In this document: positions 1 through 11,336 of the stretch, piece by piece | How positions within the stretch are numbered: position 1 is the first letter of the stretch | Layout of the letters: each line of letters begins with the position of its first letter | NCBI GenBank assembly: GCA_022457155.1 | Contig: JAJGOT010001076.1 | Location: forward strand, 18,224-82,223 | Direction of reading: 5' to 3' | Length of the DNA: 64,000 bases | Source of the DNA: Cladopsammia gracilis | Lineage: Eukaryota; Cnidaria; Anthozoa; Scleractinia; Dendrophylliidae | Notes under the pieces: generated by a model | The model's database searches: none | What the model was told of the DNA's origin: nothing | The model's input: the letters and a program-made list of their open reading frames with translations, nothing else | Position numbers and translations under genes: made by a program

Positions 1-5
1 GCAGG

Positions 6-871
6 TTAACCCTAGGACGTACAAGGGGGGGGCACCCCCTCCCCCCTTGAGGTTTTTCACCGATATTTCCAAGACCATTTACGATTAGCACATGCTGTTT
101 TTAGTAGCCGTTCATTTATCCTTCAGACACATTTTGGTAAAGTTTGGCGACAACCGGTTGCTATGGTAACGAGATATGACGTCATAAGTAACATGTGGTC
201 AAGCCATTTTTGAATAAAAATGCGTGTTTTTCACCTTTCTTTAAAGAAAAAAGCATATAAAATGCTACCAAAAGCATCAAAATGTTTAATTGTATGTTAC
301 TGCGCCTTTCAATAACATGCGGAATTTGAAATTCAAATTTCCACCAACGGTTGCGTTTTACACTGCCGTCAATCATCTTAGCTTACCTCTCAGGAAACAG
401 ATCTTCACTTCAATGAGGTCAAAAGGTCACGTCCGTGCATTATGATTGGTGGATTTCGATCCATTTTGTTTGTTTCTTTTTTACATGGTCCGTTGGCTTT
501 CGTATTAATTATGATTGACGGCAGGGAATAACGCAACCTTTGGTGGAGATTTTAATTTCAAATTCCGCATGTTATTGAAAGGCGCAGTAATTTGCAATTC
601 TAGCAAACAATATTTGCAATTTCCACATTTTCCCGATAAATTTGAATTTTTAGTAAAATCCAAGATGGCGGCCGTCTTGGCGGCCATTTTGGATGACGTC
701 ACGGGCCCCCCAGCAGCGTTACAACCCATAATATTTACCTTATCTTGTACATCACATCGTGGGCTATCTATTAGATGTAAAATATTACTGAAATATTGCA
801 ACATCGCAAAAACCCGTGGTACCCTTGTACCACGGTGGGGGTATACATTAGCGTGTACGTCCGAGGGTTAA
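6..871. mobile_element. piggyBac-type MITE, copy 1 (TTAA target sites)
   Basis: The left end reads TTAACCCTAGGACGTACA and the right end TGTACGTCCGAGGGTTAA, so inverted termini starting CCC are flanked by TTAA on both sides, the hallmark of piggyBac-superfamily insertion. There is no transposase ORF, so it is non-autonomous. The interior contains GGCGGCC/CCAAGATGG motifs and TGACGTCA sites. A second element (297-590) sits inside it. A related, more diverged copy lies in reverse orientation at 5,603-6,207. Confidence 0.75.
297..590. mobile_element. Nested MITE with ~80-bp inverted arms
   Basis: Arms 297-376 and 511-590 are near-perfect inverted complements (left begins TTACTGCGCCTTTCAATAAC, right ends with its complement), separated by ~135 bp. 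The related element at 5,603-6,207 lacks this segment, so it provides an approximate empty site and supports a later insertion into copy 1. Confidence 0.7.
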
Positions 872-2101
872 ATGTTTCAACCTTATTAGAAGAATTGTTT
901 ACGGAGGTATTCTGTATCAGTACTGCAAGTTTTATTCGATTTTCAACAGTACTCAGCATATTAGCGTTAAAATAAACAAGAACTCAAATATTTCTCATCT
1001 TCGTTATCAGTGAGAAATGTTGATAAAATTACAAATTCAACAAACATTCGGGAGTTTTGAATGTAATTACATTGAATAGACTATTTCTCACATATTGAAA
1101 TAGAAAACGTTAGTAAACGAGAACTGTTCACACGGCCCTTCCGGTTTTAACACAAATGTGTACTTTTTCAACGTTTAGACGTCTGTTTTTTTTTCTTTTA
1201 AACCGCACTGCTAGTTCTTTCATCATATAGACAACGTCCTGTTTATCAGTAATAGGAACAGTTCCATATTTGCGCTTCTTATGACTCAAAAAGAAACTAT
1301 ACAATGTTCACTGAATGTGATGCTTTAAATTTTAATTAAAAAAAAACACCTAAAAACTGTGCTTTATGTGACTCAAAACTATAGTACTTACGTTCTTGAT
1401 CAATTGCGGCAGCTACTAACACCACCGGCTCTCTATTTATCCTGCTAAAGGTTTAATAGCTTGGGGAAATAGCTTTGGACACTTAAGAAAATATTACACG
1501 ATGAAATTTTTTTTCGAAGAGAGAAACTATCGTTCCGTTTCCTGGTCCCCCCCCCCCCAGTACAAAGTTGAGACATTGTGGCTTGGTTATATACATAAAA
1601 CTCAACAATGTATTGCGGTTGGATAGGGGGTGGAGAGGTGGAGGTGAGAACCAAGACAATTTGTGGGGAAAACGATTAAGTGTCCCAAGACTTCTGACCA
1701 AGATTGTAGATTCCTGACAATATTTCATCTCTGTCTAAGTTGTTTGAAGTTACATTCACTTTTAGGGTCCATATCTTTATGATACATTTTCATATAAATG
1801 ACCCAGGTATTTTAGTATATCTAGAATTTGTTTATTTCCCAGTATTTACTCGTGAATAGGTAGCATTTGGGTAGATACCTCACTCAATCGACTGTAAACA
1901 TTAAGCCCACGATCTACAATGGTCACCTGCCTTAGCCAAGAGGGGAGGGTGGGGAGTTGGACGCAGGAGTGGGGCTAGGTGGAACGAAACGTCTACCAGG
2001 AGAGGGAAGAGTCTGAAGGTGTCTAGTATGTTTTATCAGAGTTTCGTGTTTACGAGTTGGCTTATAGGAGTTTTTTATTTAAAACTTGTTAACATAAAGT
2101 A
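872..2101. other. Noncoding stretch, no supported gene
   Basis: AT-rich sequence with short ORFs in all frames and no splice-bounded exon or family motif that I recognise. It includes a run of about 13 C at 1,547-1,559 and a G-rich stretch near 1,940-2,010. Probably intron or intergenic. Confidence 0.5.
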
Positions 2102-2308
2102 AAAACAAATGAAATGAAAGGCTGATCGTACGGTAAAGAAATATATATTTTTTTAACCGATTAATTTCGAACAGCACAGGGTATAACTGTACTAAAAGAA
2201 AAACGTTACGGCTATACCCTGATGAAGAACGGCCGTGCTGTTTGAAACTAATCGGTTAAAAATATATTCCTTTACTGTACGATCAGCCTTTCATTTCATT
2301 TGTTTCTA
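2102..2308. repeat. Foldback hairpin element, ~75-bp arms
   Basis: Left arm 2,102-2,177 and right arm 2,235-2,308 are inverted complements with few mismatches (AAATGAAATGAAAGGCTGAT against its complement). The 57-bp centre carries a smaller inverted pair, GGGTATA at 2,179 and TATACCC at 2,213, so the transcript could form a two-level hairpin. No coding capacity. Confidence 0.75.
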
Positions 2309-3054
2309 ATTAATTTAGCTGATCAGATCCTTCGCAAGGATCCAGTATTTCGAATTTGTCGAGTGGTCCTTTCATCTATAATTTATATTTGACATAAAGT
2401 ACACTATTGTAACATTAAATGAAAGGTTCTAAGTGAGTGTTGTGACAATATACATTATGGAAGATAATTCTGATCATCGCAGTTATGCAGCAACTCAGTG
2501 AGCACCGAAATCGTGGAGGCCTAATTTTTTTTTTCATCTTCAAATTGCAACTCCTTCAGTTGCTGCATAACTACGATTATCACATTCTCTTTCATTCTTT
2601 CTCCGCAGTTCATATGAATTGTTTTTCCCATGCACATTATCACAATAGCTTTTGTGTTACTGGTGTGGAAAGACAGCCTTTACTAAATTGTAATTGAGGA
2701 TGTAAATTAAATTGAAAGAATACCAACCATGCAAGAAAAATCCTGCGTTTTCCAAAATGTAAGAAAATATAAAATAAATTGTCTCCTGAACTTTACCCAG
2801 GTTGTCTTTTCCCTTTCAAAATGTTTTCTTTTTTCTTTTATCTAGTTTTTGCATTATGGATCCCATGAACCAGTCATTATGTTGGCAAAAAAAAGCTCTT
2901 TGTCCTGTGTCCCAAACATCCATAAAAATGCTTTCAAAATGCTTCAACCTGTCACGAAAATGGGCCTAAAAGTCGATATTTAGGCATTCCTGCCTAAATA
3001 TCTTCAACTGTCTCTTTGTTGGTCATCTGATTAACAAATGTTTTGTTCATTCAG
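2309..3054. other. Noncoding stretch leading to an FN3 splice acceptor
   Basis: AT-rich DNA without a supported ORF. It ends in a T-rich tract and TTCATTCAG at 3,046-3,054, a good 3' splice site for the FN3 exon that follows, so at least its right part is probably intron. Confidence 0.5.
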
Positions 3055-3372
3055 TGGTACCATGCCCACCACAGAATGTGACAGTTGTCTCCCAGAGCTC
3101 ACGAGTGGTGAATATCTCCTGGACTGCTGGTTTTGATGGAAACAGTGACATACTTAACTACACGGTGGAGATCAGTACAAATTATCAAAACTTTGGACCT
3201 GGTACTTGTCAAGGATTGTCAAGTAGTGCATGCGTGGTATCCAGCTCCTTTACAAGTTCTTCTCTTGAAAACCTCAATCCTGGAAGGACTTACTACATTA
3301 GGGTGTTTGCAAATAACAAAGTCGGTCAAAGTGATGCAAGCTCTGTACTGGAAACAATCACAGATGAAGAAG
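3055..3372 (+). CDS. Fibronectin type III domain exon
   Basis: A single 318-bp exon encodes one complete FN3 domain of about 105 residues. Family hallmarks visible are the N-terminal PCPPQNVTVV, the core tryptophan in VNISWTAG, the B/C-strand NYTVEIS and the tyrosine-corner region LENLNPGRTYYIRVFANN. The acceptor is TTCATTCAG at 3,046-3,054 and the donor is GAAGAAG/GTAGGT after 3,372. Both ends are phase 1, as is usual for shuffled extracellular FN3 modules. It is clearly diverged from the array domains at 24-62 kb but has the same strand and phase, and its donor would join in frame to the first array exon. FN3 modules mediate adhesion or receptor ectodomain spacing; the specific gene is not identifiable. 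Confidence 0.85.
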
Positions 3373-3389
3373 GTAGGTATTAATATCTA

Positions 3390-3391
<2 letters not shown>

Positions 3392-3441
<50 letters not shown>
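3392..3441. repeat. (TA)n microsatellite
   Basis: About 25 TA units directly after the FN3 donor, ending in AGGCTGA. The longer TA tract at 17.6 kb ends in the same AGGCTGA. Confidence 0.95.
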
Positions 3442-3443
<2 letters not shown>

Positions 3444-4689
3444 CTGAGCCTAACAGCGTAGCTCTCTGAACAGAAAGCTGATGATAAGCTTAACTAAGGT
3501 GAAAGATTGGAAGCACAATAATTAAGATTTATGACCGGGCTATTTTTCAATTTTAGCAATATTCCAAAAAAGTATTACACGACCGTCTGCACAGTACATT
3601 TAGACCGTACAAAATTTCACAAAAACAAAACAAACAAAAAAATTCGAATAAAATACACCTGTTGCATATCAAAAATTGCCCTAGAAACTGACTTGGAAAT
3701 AAAAATTGCCAAAAAAATACACAAACATATTTGCATAAGGCGACGCGAGTGAAGTTAGAACTATAAAATCCAAGTCTTGTTTTGTTTACATAAAATCGCT
3801 TTTCCATCTACAGTTTATGTAATGAATGAACAAACACATAAAAATCTCATGGACAACACAATCTTCTTTCGAAAAATTTTATTCAAATATCCATAATTTT
3901 ATGTTTAAAAGCAAAACGAGTACCATTTATCCGCATCGAGGCCGAGCTGTTTTCGATAAAAGAAATTAATACGACTGAATTTGAGCACGTTCTATAAACA
4001 ATTCTCCAAACCTAAAGAGAACACAAAGAAAAAGTCAATCACAGATTGATATCAACATAAATTTCCATCGAAAAATGTAATTTGCTTTACCTTTAAGCCC
4101 CTCGACTGCTTGAAAATTCTTTAAATATCCGCTTCTTCGGTTCTGAAATCCGAAGTGAGAAACATCTCCCCGCATTGCTCCCGAATTGATAAAAGCATAT
4201 GAAGTTCCTCGTAGAAAGATTTTCTCCCTGAAAGCTCTTAGTTTTCCCTTATACCGGCTTCAAAACCATATAATAATAAGTAGCCCGTTGGGCTTCGCAA
4301 CTGGCTTGTTTGGTCTCAGATTCCACCGGGTTTTTATTTTAGAGTTTTATGTTAGCAATCCACAATATATAATCTAGAATCTATGAATATGCACAGTCCA
4401 GTCCTAATTTACATTTACATTCCGCAGTCCGCTTCAAGCACTCCTTACTAGGCTAAAATGTCAGGTCTATATATTTTTTTCTGATCGGCACGGTACTGTT
4501 AGAAAAAACGCAAGTTTAGAACTTGGTATATTTGTTTCGCTTTAAAAAAGCTTGAAACCACCTACTACAATGAATCAAGATTGTTTCAACATAGGCATTT
4601 TGAAGAATCGGTGATAGGATTTCTATTAAATTAACAATATCAACATGATCGATCAAACAATTAATTCACAGGGTGAAATAAGGCGTTTC
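3442..4689. other. Noncoding stretch, no supported gene
   Basis: AT-rich, no exon with splice sites and no recognised repeat apart from the AGGCTGA junction at its left edge. Likely intron. Confidence 0.5.
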
Positions 4690-5305
4690 CATCTCCGTTT
4701 TGATAACGGTTACTTAAAGTGCCCCTGCGATCAAATTTTTGATTTTGATTCTTTTATATTTTCTTGTACAATTAGACTGTCTTACTCATCTTGCCAAATT
4801 TCAGTTCATTACGAACATCAGAAGTCATTTTATTTTAACATTTATTTCCGATAATTTCTGGCCGCCATTAATCAACCTTGTTCCAAGGATTGGTTGCGAA
4901 TGGGAGAAAGTGACGTCAAAGACTCAAACGTAGCTCTCGGGTTGAAATTATAATAACAATTAGTATTGAAAATCACGCGAAAAGCAACACAAACTCTGTA
5001 CTTGTTCTTCGTGCAATTTTCTATGCTGATTGTTATTATAATTTCAACCCGTGAGGTATGTTTAAGTCTTTGACGTCACTTTCTCCCATTCGCAACCAAG
5101 CCTTGGAACAAAGTTGATTAATGGCGGCCGTAAATTCTCGGAAATAAATATTAAAATAAAATGACTTCTGATGTTCGTAATGGATTGAAATTTGGGAAGA
5201 TGGGTAAGAAAATCTGATAGTGCACGAAAATGTAAAAAAATGAAAATCAAAAATTTGATCACATCTCCAAAAGCGGAATCTTAATTAACCGTTTCGGAAA
5301 CACGA
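4690..5305. mobile_element. Long foldback element (~270-bp arms)
   Basis: Left arm about 4,690-4,960 and right arm 5,029 to about 5,305 are inverted complements with scattered mismatches; the inner edges GTTGAAATTATAATAACAAT and its complement are perfect. The spacer is 68 bp. Both arms contain CATTCGCAACC-type and TGACGTC blocks. The structure suggests a MITE or hairpin transposon without coding capacity. Confidence 0.8.
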
Positions 5306-5391
5306 GTATACGTTACGTTTCAGTCGCTGCGGAGTAGCGCAAACGCATCACTTAAACTCATGTATCCGCAAGGTTTACTTCTTGCGTAATC

Positions 5392-5570
5392 CCCATTAAC
5401 CGTCATGTTTACGCACCTCGAAAATTCAATTAACTGTAGGATTTCCTGAATGTGGAAGTGCGGAAACTTTGAGAATTCGCTATTAACCGTAATGTTTACG
5501 CACCTTGTAAATTCGGTGGACACACAATCATCCATAGAATTTCCTTAATGTGCAAACTTGAAGAATTCGC
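5392..5570. repeat. Two-copy ~89-bp tandem repeat
   Basis: The block TTAACCGT(C/A)ATGTTTACGCACC ... GAATTCGC occurs at about 5,394-5,480 and again at about 5,483-5,570 with roughly 80% identity. A weaker, partial relative may precede it near 5,287. Unknown function. Confidence 0.55.
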
Positions 5571-5602
5571 AAACCGCACTCTTAAACACAGCGGACACAC
5601 AA

Positions 5603-6207
5603 TTAACAGTGGTACAAGCGGGGTGTTGCAACCCCCCCCCCCCCCACCCTCCCTTGGGTTTGTGCGATGTTGCGATATTTCGGAAATATTTTACATCTCA
5701 CAGATAACCCGCGATGTGCTCTACAAGATAAGGTAAATATTATGGGTTGTGACGCTGCTGGGGGTTCGTGACTTCATCCAAAATGGCCGCCAAGACGGCC
5801 GAAATCTTGGATTTTACTAAAAATTCAAATTTATCGGAAAAATGTGGAAATTGCAAATATTGTTTGCTAGAGATGCACAAAAACACAATTAAACATTTTG
5901 ATAGCTGTGGTAGCATTTAATGTTTTTCACTGAAAAAAGGTGAAAAACACCCATTTTTATTCAAAAATGGCTTGACCACATGTTACTTATGACGTCATTT
6001 CTCGTTAACATAGCAACAGATTCTCGCTAAACTTTATCAAAATGTGTATTAAGGATAAATGAACAGCTACTGAAAACGGCATGTACTAATCGTAAATGGT
6101 CTTGAAAATACCGGAGAAAAACCTCAAGGGGGGTGGCAACCACCCACCCCCCCTTCCCCCCCTTCCCCCCCTCCCCTTCCCCCCCCCTTTGTATGTCCGA
6201 GGTTTAA
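5603..6207. mobile_element. piggyBac-type MITE, copy 2 (reverse orientation)
   Basis: Sequence from 5,640 to 6,200 is the inverted complement of the 6-871 element minus its nested insert, with more divergence. Both edges still carry TTAA (5,603 and 6,204) and the right end keeps GTATGTCCGAGG. A 16-C run lies near the left end, and C-rich tracts near 6,130-6,187 correspond to the G/C tract at the left end of copy 1. Confidence 0.7.
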
Positions 6208-7152
6208 ACTAGCACTTTTAAAAAGTGTGGATGTTCATCGAGAATACCGCGCGATCGGTTCATGCTTCTTGGGCCACACAAAAATGCATGAAAAGAAACT
6301 TGTAACGTGGATAGACACAGTTGTAATGAGTTCATTGCGTTGTGAAACTTCTTCAGACCTACAACACCTTCATTGAGACTGGATTTCGTTTTATTTCCAC
6401 CATTAAAAAGAAAGTTATTACAATGCATGTATATGATAATTTCAAAATATGGTATATTTTTCTTAAACTATGACATGAAAAAAAATGTCAATATAATTCT
6501 TTAAACTTACTTTTTCATTTACACTTGTTTAGGAAATATTTCACAATATTAAAATATAATTTTAAATAAAAAAGTGGTTTCATTACCTTATAATTCAAAA
6601 TGTTGAGTTCCCAGCAACAAAAATCATAAAAAAAAAACATTTGCAACTGGTAATAATGCAATGTTCTTATAGCAATAAATGCTATCAGCTTCATAAAGGC
6701 AGTGTGAAATTAAAAAAATGAAAGGGGCATATTCACGGATTTACGCATGTCTCGGCATCACATACATGTATTTCTCCTCTTTCCTTTTTGCCAAATCGCT
6801 TTTTAACCTGTGAAGTTTGCACGTGGCCTCAAATTCCTTCTTTGGAATCGAATCTTGTTTTTAATCCGTATAGCGGATCATTGAAACGAGGAATAAAAAT
6901 AAATTTGATATTATATACTTCATCAAACATTTATTTTGTACGGGAACAATGCAAAAAACAAAGAAAAAGCTAACGCATGCGGAAAACCGTGAACAGGTTT
7001 CTTTAAGAGGCACTTTATCATTACTATGGAATATCAATAAATATTAACTTTGAGACAGTCGTCCTCCCCAAGAAGGACAGTTTTAAGGGAGTGGTCTGTC
7101 CGACATGTTTTCAGCTACTCATGAAAGTTTAGTGGGTGTCCTTTTTATCTCG
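6208..7152. other. Noncoding stretch, no supported gene
   Basis: Low-GC sequence with only short, unconvincing ORFs; no splice-bounded exon or recognised repeat. Confidence 0.45.
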
Positions 7153-7172
7153 TTAATGCGCATGCGCATTAA
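7153..7172. promoter_or_regulatory. Perfect 20-bp palindrome with NRF1-type site
   Basis: TTAATGCGCATGCGCATTAA is a perfect palindrome, and its core TGCGCATGCGCA matches the known consensus for NRF1-family factors (YGCGCAYGCGCR). The surrounding CTCG/CGAG extends the symmetry imperfectly. NRF1 sites often lie in housekeeping promoters, but no adjacent gene start is recognised here, so function is inferred only. Confidence 0.4.
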
Positions 7173-9226
7173 GCGAGATTTCGGAGTCAGTCACGAAAAA
7201 AGGGACAAAAGTTGTTAACAAAATTTTGTGGACTTTTGTCCGGGGGGTTTCTTCCTTTTTCTTTATAGAAGTTATATTAGGGCATTGAAGATATGGTTGG
7301 TTAAACCGGTTAGCATTTCAAGAAGGGCGTCACATACTGCACCTAAAATTTTTGGGGAGCACACCCGGACCTATTGTTAATTTCCCTAGGGTATTGGGAT
7401 GTCAGAACTTGTCATGAACTTGTCATATCTCATATTACGTTACCGCAAAGGCATTAAGTTCTTCTTAAGTTTCGATATCTCACGTTACCTATCAGCTTCA
7501 ATCATTTGTCGTAAAGCCAAAAATAGGTCAAATGCGTTTTTTGGCAAACGCAGTTTGAGAATTTCACGGTGTATTTTTACGAATGGCGACGTTTTAAGAA
7601 AGTTAAATGGGACGGGAAAGTTTGTGTTTTAATATGAGCGATATGGCAGAGCAAAATTTGCGTTTGTTCTAGTACGCGGGTGGCGGCTTAGAATTTTAAA
7701 CATGAACGCTTATCAGCATAAGTGGAAAAGCGTTATTTCCTGAATTATTCTAGAGCTCTCACGCAAGTATGAACCTACCTGCCATGATCTATCAAGAAAC
7801 GAAACATAATTATTATCAATTCGCTGTTCTGACTCAAATGAGTTCAAATTTTATATTCAAGTTCCGATGAATTTCAATTGCATTCTCAAATGCTTGTTCA
7901 TTTGGCTCGGATGGTTTTATGCCGGTGGATTTTCAAGATCAGTTGCTTATACGCGCCACACTGTGAAAGAAATTTCCGGGAAAGTTTAAAATTTTACAAG
8001 ATTTTGGTCTATTCTCTTGCCAAATAATGCCATTTCAATGTAATCGATTTTTGTTACAGTTAGCGTAAACTTCGAGTTCTACGAAGGGTTCGAGTTTAAT
8101 CAATTTTTGCATAACCGGAATTCAACTGGATAAAAATGTACGACGATGAGTCGTGCACTTGTAATAAGCTGAGCGTGCAAGGCCTAGCCGTGTGGTTTTA
8201 ACGCAATGAGAAGTTCGTAGACAATATAATAATTAAGGCCTTTAAAAATCAGTTGAAATCATTAATTCAAATGGATGGACTCAATACCTATTTAGTTTAC
8301 TCTTAATTCAAAAAGATAAATAGTATTGAAATATTTATGAAGAGGAATTTAACCATTGCAGCCCCTTAAAACTGTACTTATCTATATCCTTGGTGCACTG
8401 TATTAAATTTTTCTTAATAGGTTTTTAGAAGACTTACCTTCTACTTGCAGCTGAAAAAGCTAGGCTTAAACGTAACAGTCGCTAGACTGTCAAAAATGCC
8501 AACGAAGGTTTTAGCGAGCTCCACGCAGCTATAAAGCGAAGCGAATACAAGCTAAAATTACAGCCTTTACTGAGACACTTACGATACGACCAAAAACAGA
8601 TCGCTGCATTCACCCTTCTCATAAAATAGAAGTCTATATACAGGTGAACATTTCAAGTTCGTTTACCAACAGGTTGCAACTGAACTGACTGAAAATTCTA
8701 AAAACTGACAGGAATCTTCTGCGACACCTCCTTTCAACAACCTTGACGGGCTTTTTTAATTTCGTTCCTATTACAAATTAAGTTATCGTCTCTTTCGTAG
8801 AAAAATACGTAAACATTGGGAACATCAAACTTTAAGAGGGTATAAAGGAAAAGTAACACACATCTGAACAGCGCCACCATTTTGGACGGCAATCTATCCG
8901 TTCCGATGTTAATCGCGTAACTCTTTCCTCCTTTCCGGTTCTAGATTCCTGTTCGTGAAATGACCAGATTTTTTCCGGATATATAATTGATACTGTCCAT
9001 TAGATTATTACAATGGAACTCAATTCATTCTATAGGTGTCAGAACATTCACTGAAGCGTGATGCTTGAAGTTGTTTCTCGCGGTGAATTTGCCTGTAAAG
9101 AGCTGTAAACCCGGCGCAGCTTTTTCTCGACAGCTACAGTGAGCTTACTTAACCATTTTGTAAACAAGGCCAAACACACGAGAAATTAATCTAGCACTGC
9201 TAAATGAGGGTGCTAATGGGAGTACC
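7173..9226. other. Noncoding stretch, no supported gene
   Basis: No ORF with a family match and no strong repeat. A TAAATGAGGGTGCTAATGGG block near 9,201-9,220 is the inverted counterpart of sequence at 13,190-13,210, so the right edge may belong to the composite foldback region. Confidence 0.4.
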
Positions 9227-9270
9227 CAATTGTCAGTTAACTACTATTTTTCGGCCAATTGTCAGTTAAC
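9227..9270. repeat. Short repeated block CAATTGTCAGTTAAC
   Basis: CAATTGTCAGTTAAC occurs at 9,227-9,241 and 9,256-9,270 around an ACTATTTTTCGGC-type spacer. The same arrangement recurs at about 10,647-10,685 just before the GGGGAAT repeat, so the two blocks flank about 1.4 kb. Confidence 0.6.
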
Positions 9271-10365
9271 AAGAGGCTACACTGGTAGCCTATACTCATG
9301 CGCTTGTATAAGAAAGTTTTATGCTCTTTTTCTTTTTTAACTGGGTCACGCTGTCGGAAATCGGTTCAATTTCATTATTTTCATTCATTGATCTTATCAA
9401 GTGATTTAGCTAGAAAATTACGAAATAGGAAAATTAGGAAATTACGTATATCAGTAAGGCTTTTACATTTGCAAAGTTAAGATATTAAAGGTTACTTTAA
9501 AGGCCATGAGAATGACCAGAGTGAATGCGTTTTCGGGATTGGACTTAGAACAGCCGCTTTACGAAAATTATTCGACATTAGATTCTCATACAAAAACCAT
9601 AATTTCTCACCTGTCAAGATAGCTTCCAAAACCGTAATAAGGATCGTCAGTATTAAAGATGTCTGTTTGATACAGGATCGTGCACAGAGCGTATGTGAAG
9701 GAAAAAAATCGAAACTCACTGATGCTTGTGTCCAATAAAATACGGTGTGTCCACTTACTTTGGAGTCTGCTTAATACAGGTTTTAGTGTAATCAGAAATC
9801 TTACTCATTTAATCTAACACTGAAAAGGGCTCGTGTGGTCAATCCCTGGGTCAACCCGCGTTCGCGTGCTAGGACAAAAAGACGAAACAAAATACACACC
9901 ATGTATCTCAGTTGTCGCACTTCCCATTAGAAAAGGTAGCTCCATTTCCAACTGAGCCTTTGTAACAGCTTTCCCGTCGATCTTCTCTAATCGGAACAAC
10001 TTTAAATCAAACTCACCGAGTCCAAACTTTCCGCTTATTGTTTGATTATATGTCCATTGAATTGTGCTTTGCCATGTCAAACGGTATGCGACTTATGTGT
10101 CATTCGAATGCCGATCCTTTGTCATCATCTCGATAAAAACTCAGAATAACTTTGACCACGCCACTCGACGCCATCACGGAGATCAAGGTCAACGCTCTAC
10201 GACCCTGGTACCTTTCGCATATAATATCGGTTAATATGTCAGCTGGTCACGCAGCGAGACAGGTAAAAGTCACAAAATAGCTTTGCTGTTAGGAAAAAAC
10301 TATGTTGCTTTTATTAACAACAACAATCGTTAATTTAGTATAATTAATAGAATGTCACTTAACTG
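9271..10365. other. Noncoding stretch, no supported gene
   Basis: Contains two mid-size minus-strand ORFs (9,492-9,719 and 9,814-10,080), but neither has convincing splice sites or a family signature. See the rejected items. Confidence 0.4.
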
Positions 10366-10636
10366 TTACCGTATTTTCTCGATTAAACGCCGGGCCCCGA
10401 ATAAACGCCTGGTATAATTGAGGAAGTTGTAAGTAAGCTCCTCAAACGTTTGTTTGTGGTATAATAAACTTAAGATTTAAGGGCAAGGTACAAGGCTGCC
10501 AAGAAAAACGAATAATAACCCTTTCTTAAAAAATGGCGGGCGAGAAAAAACTGCTGATACAAAGAAACGCCGGGTCCACAAGGCCAAGTTTGAAATAAAC
10601 GCCGGGGGCATTTAATAGAGAACTGAATACGGTAAC
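10366..10636. mobile_element. Small MITE with GTTACCGTATT termini
   Basis: The left end GTTACCGTATTTTCTCGATT and the right end (its imperfect complement, finishing GAATACGGTAAC) form ~30-bp inverted termini. Internal AAACGCCGGG motifs occur four times. No coding capacity. Confidence 0.65.
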
Positions 10637-10718
10637 TTTTCATTTATCAGTTAACTACTATATTTTTGGGCAATTGTCAGTTAACTGTTAACCCCATCAG
10701 CAAGGATGTTACTAAAAC

Positions 10719-10790
10719 GGGGAATGGGGAATGGGGAATGGGGAATGGGGAATGGGGAATGGGGAATGGGGAATGGGGAATGGGGAATGG
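10719..10790. repeat. GGGGAAT minisatellite
   Basis: About ten head-to-tail copies of the 7-mer GGGGAAT. The inverted counterpart at about 13,143-13,177 has only about four copies, so copy number changed after the arms formed. The G-runs could form G-quadruplexes. Confidence 0.9.
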
Positions 10791-11228
10791 GAAATTGAAA
10801 TGGGAAATTGAAAATGGGAAACTGATTTTTTTTTTAGATTGTTTATAATGCGGAATAATTTTTTTTTCAGCGGCGATAAACGATAGCCACGCTTTTTTTT
10901 AAAACGTTCTGCGCCAAAATAAAAGTAAAAGAATAAATTGATGATAACGGGAGAAGTGGCCCATTTCGAGGGGTTGGCTCCGAGGAACTTTCGTGAAAAA
11001 AAATTATTAATTAATAAATAGATAAAAATAAACTTAACGTATAGCAGTAAAGGAACTCACCAGCGGTTAAAAGCTGCTAAAAAAAATTTTAACACCCGAA
11101 GTTAAGCTTATAATTAAAAAAATAGCATTTGTTAGCGATTCTCGTACTCGACTCCGTATTCACTTCGTTTTGGTGAAAACATTTTTTTTAGTTTATAGCT
11201 GTAGCACTGACCCCGGTTGTTCAAAGAG

Positions 11229-11336
11229 TGGATAGCGCTATCCACCGGATAAATCACTATCCAGTGGATAAACGTTAACAAAACCCATTGCGCTATCCAC
11301 CGGATAGTGATTTATCCGATGGATAGCGCTATCCAC
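11229..11336. mobile_element. Palindromic GGATAGCGCTATCC MITE
   Basis: A 108-bp palindrome: GTGGATAGCGCTATCCACCG at the left and its complement at the right, with CACTATCCAGTGGATAA near the centre. It sits between the arms of the composite foldback. I associate this family with cnidarian genomes from memory; that attribution is not proven here. Confidence 0.7.

Noticed and set aside
515..871. 118-codon plus-strand ORF near the left end.
   Set aside because: It lies within the MITE arms and is read equally in antisense; explained by repeat structure, not by a gene.
2179..2250. Hammerhead ribozyme candidate: CTGATGA at 2,219-2,225, GAAAC at 2,244, and a GGTATA/TATACC helix in the stem I position.
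   Set aside because: The expected cleavage triplet before stem I is ACA rather than NUH, and stem III does not form next to the core. The pieces are explained by the foldback arms.
3441..3515. Second hammerhead-like core, CTGATGA ... GGTGAAAG after the TA tract.
   Set aside because: Stem II would need a two-base loop, and the base after GAAA does not pair with the required position; no credible secondary structure.
9492..9719. Minus-strand ORF with a hydrophobic stretch near a signal-anchor length.
   Set aside because: No conserved motif and no supporting splice sites; such ORFs are expected by chance.
9814..10080. Minus-strand 88-codon ORF with IQWTYNQT and FDLKLFRLEK, reminiscent of an Ig-like exon.
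   Set aside because: No good splice acceptor or donor, and the cysteine/tryptophan pattern of an Ig domain is incomplete. The resemblance is too weak to annotate.
10719..10790. CRISPR-like or telomeric interpretation of the GGGGAAT repeats.
   Set aside because: No spacers, and the unit is not the animal telomere repeat TTAGGG; it is a simple minisatellite.
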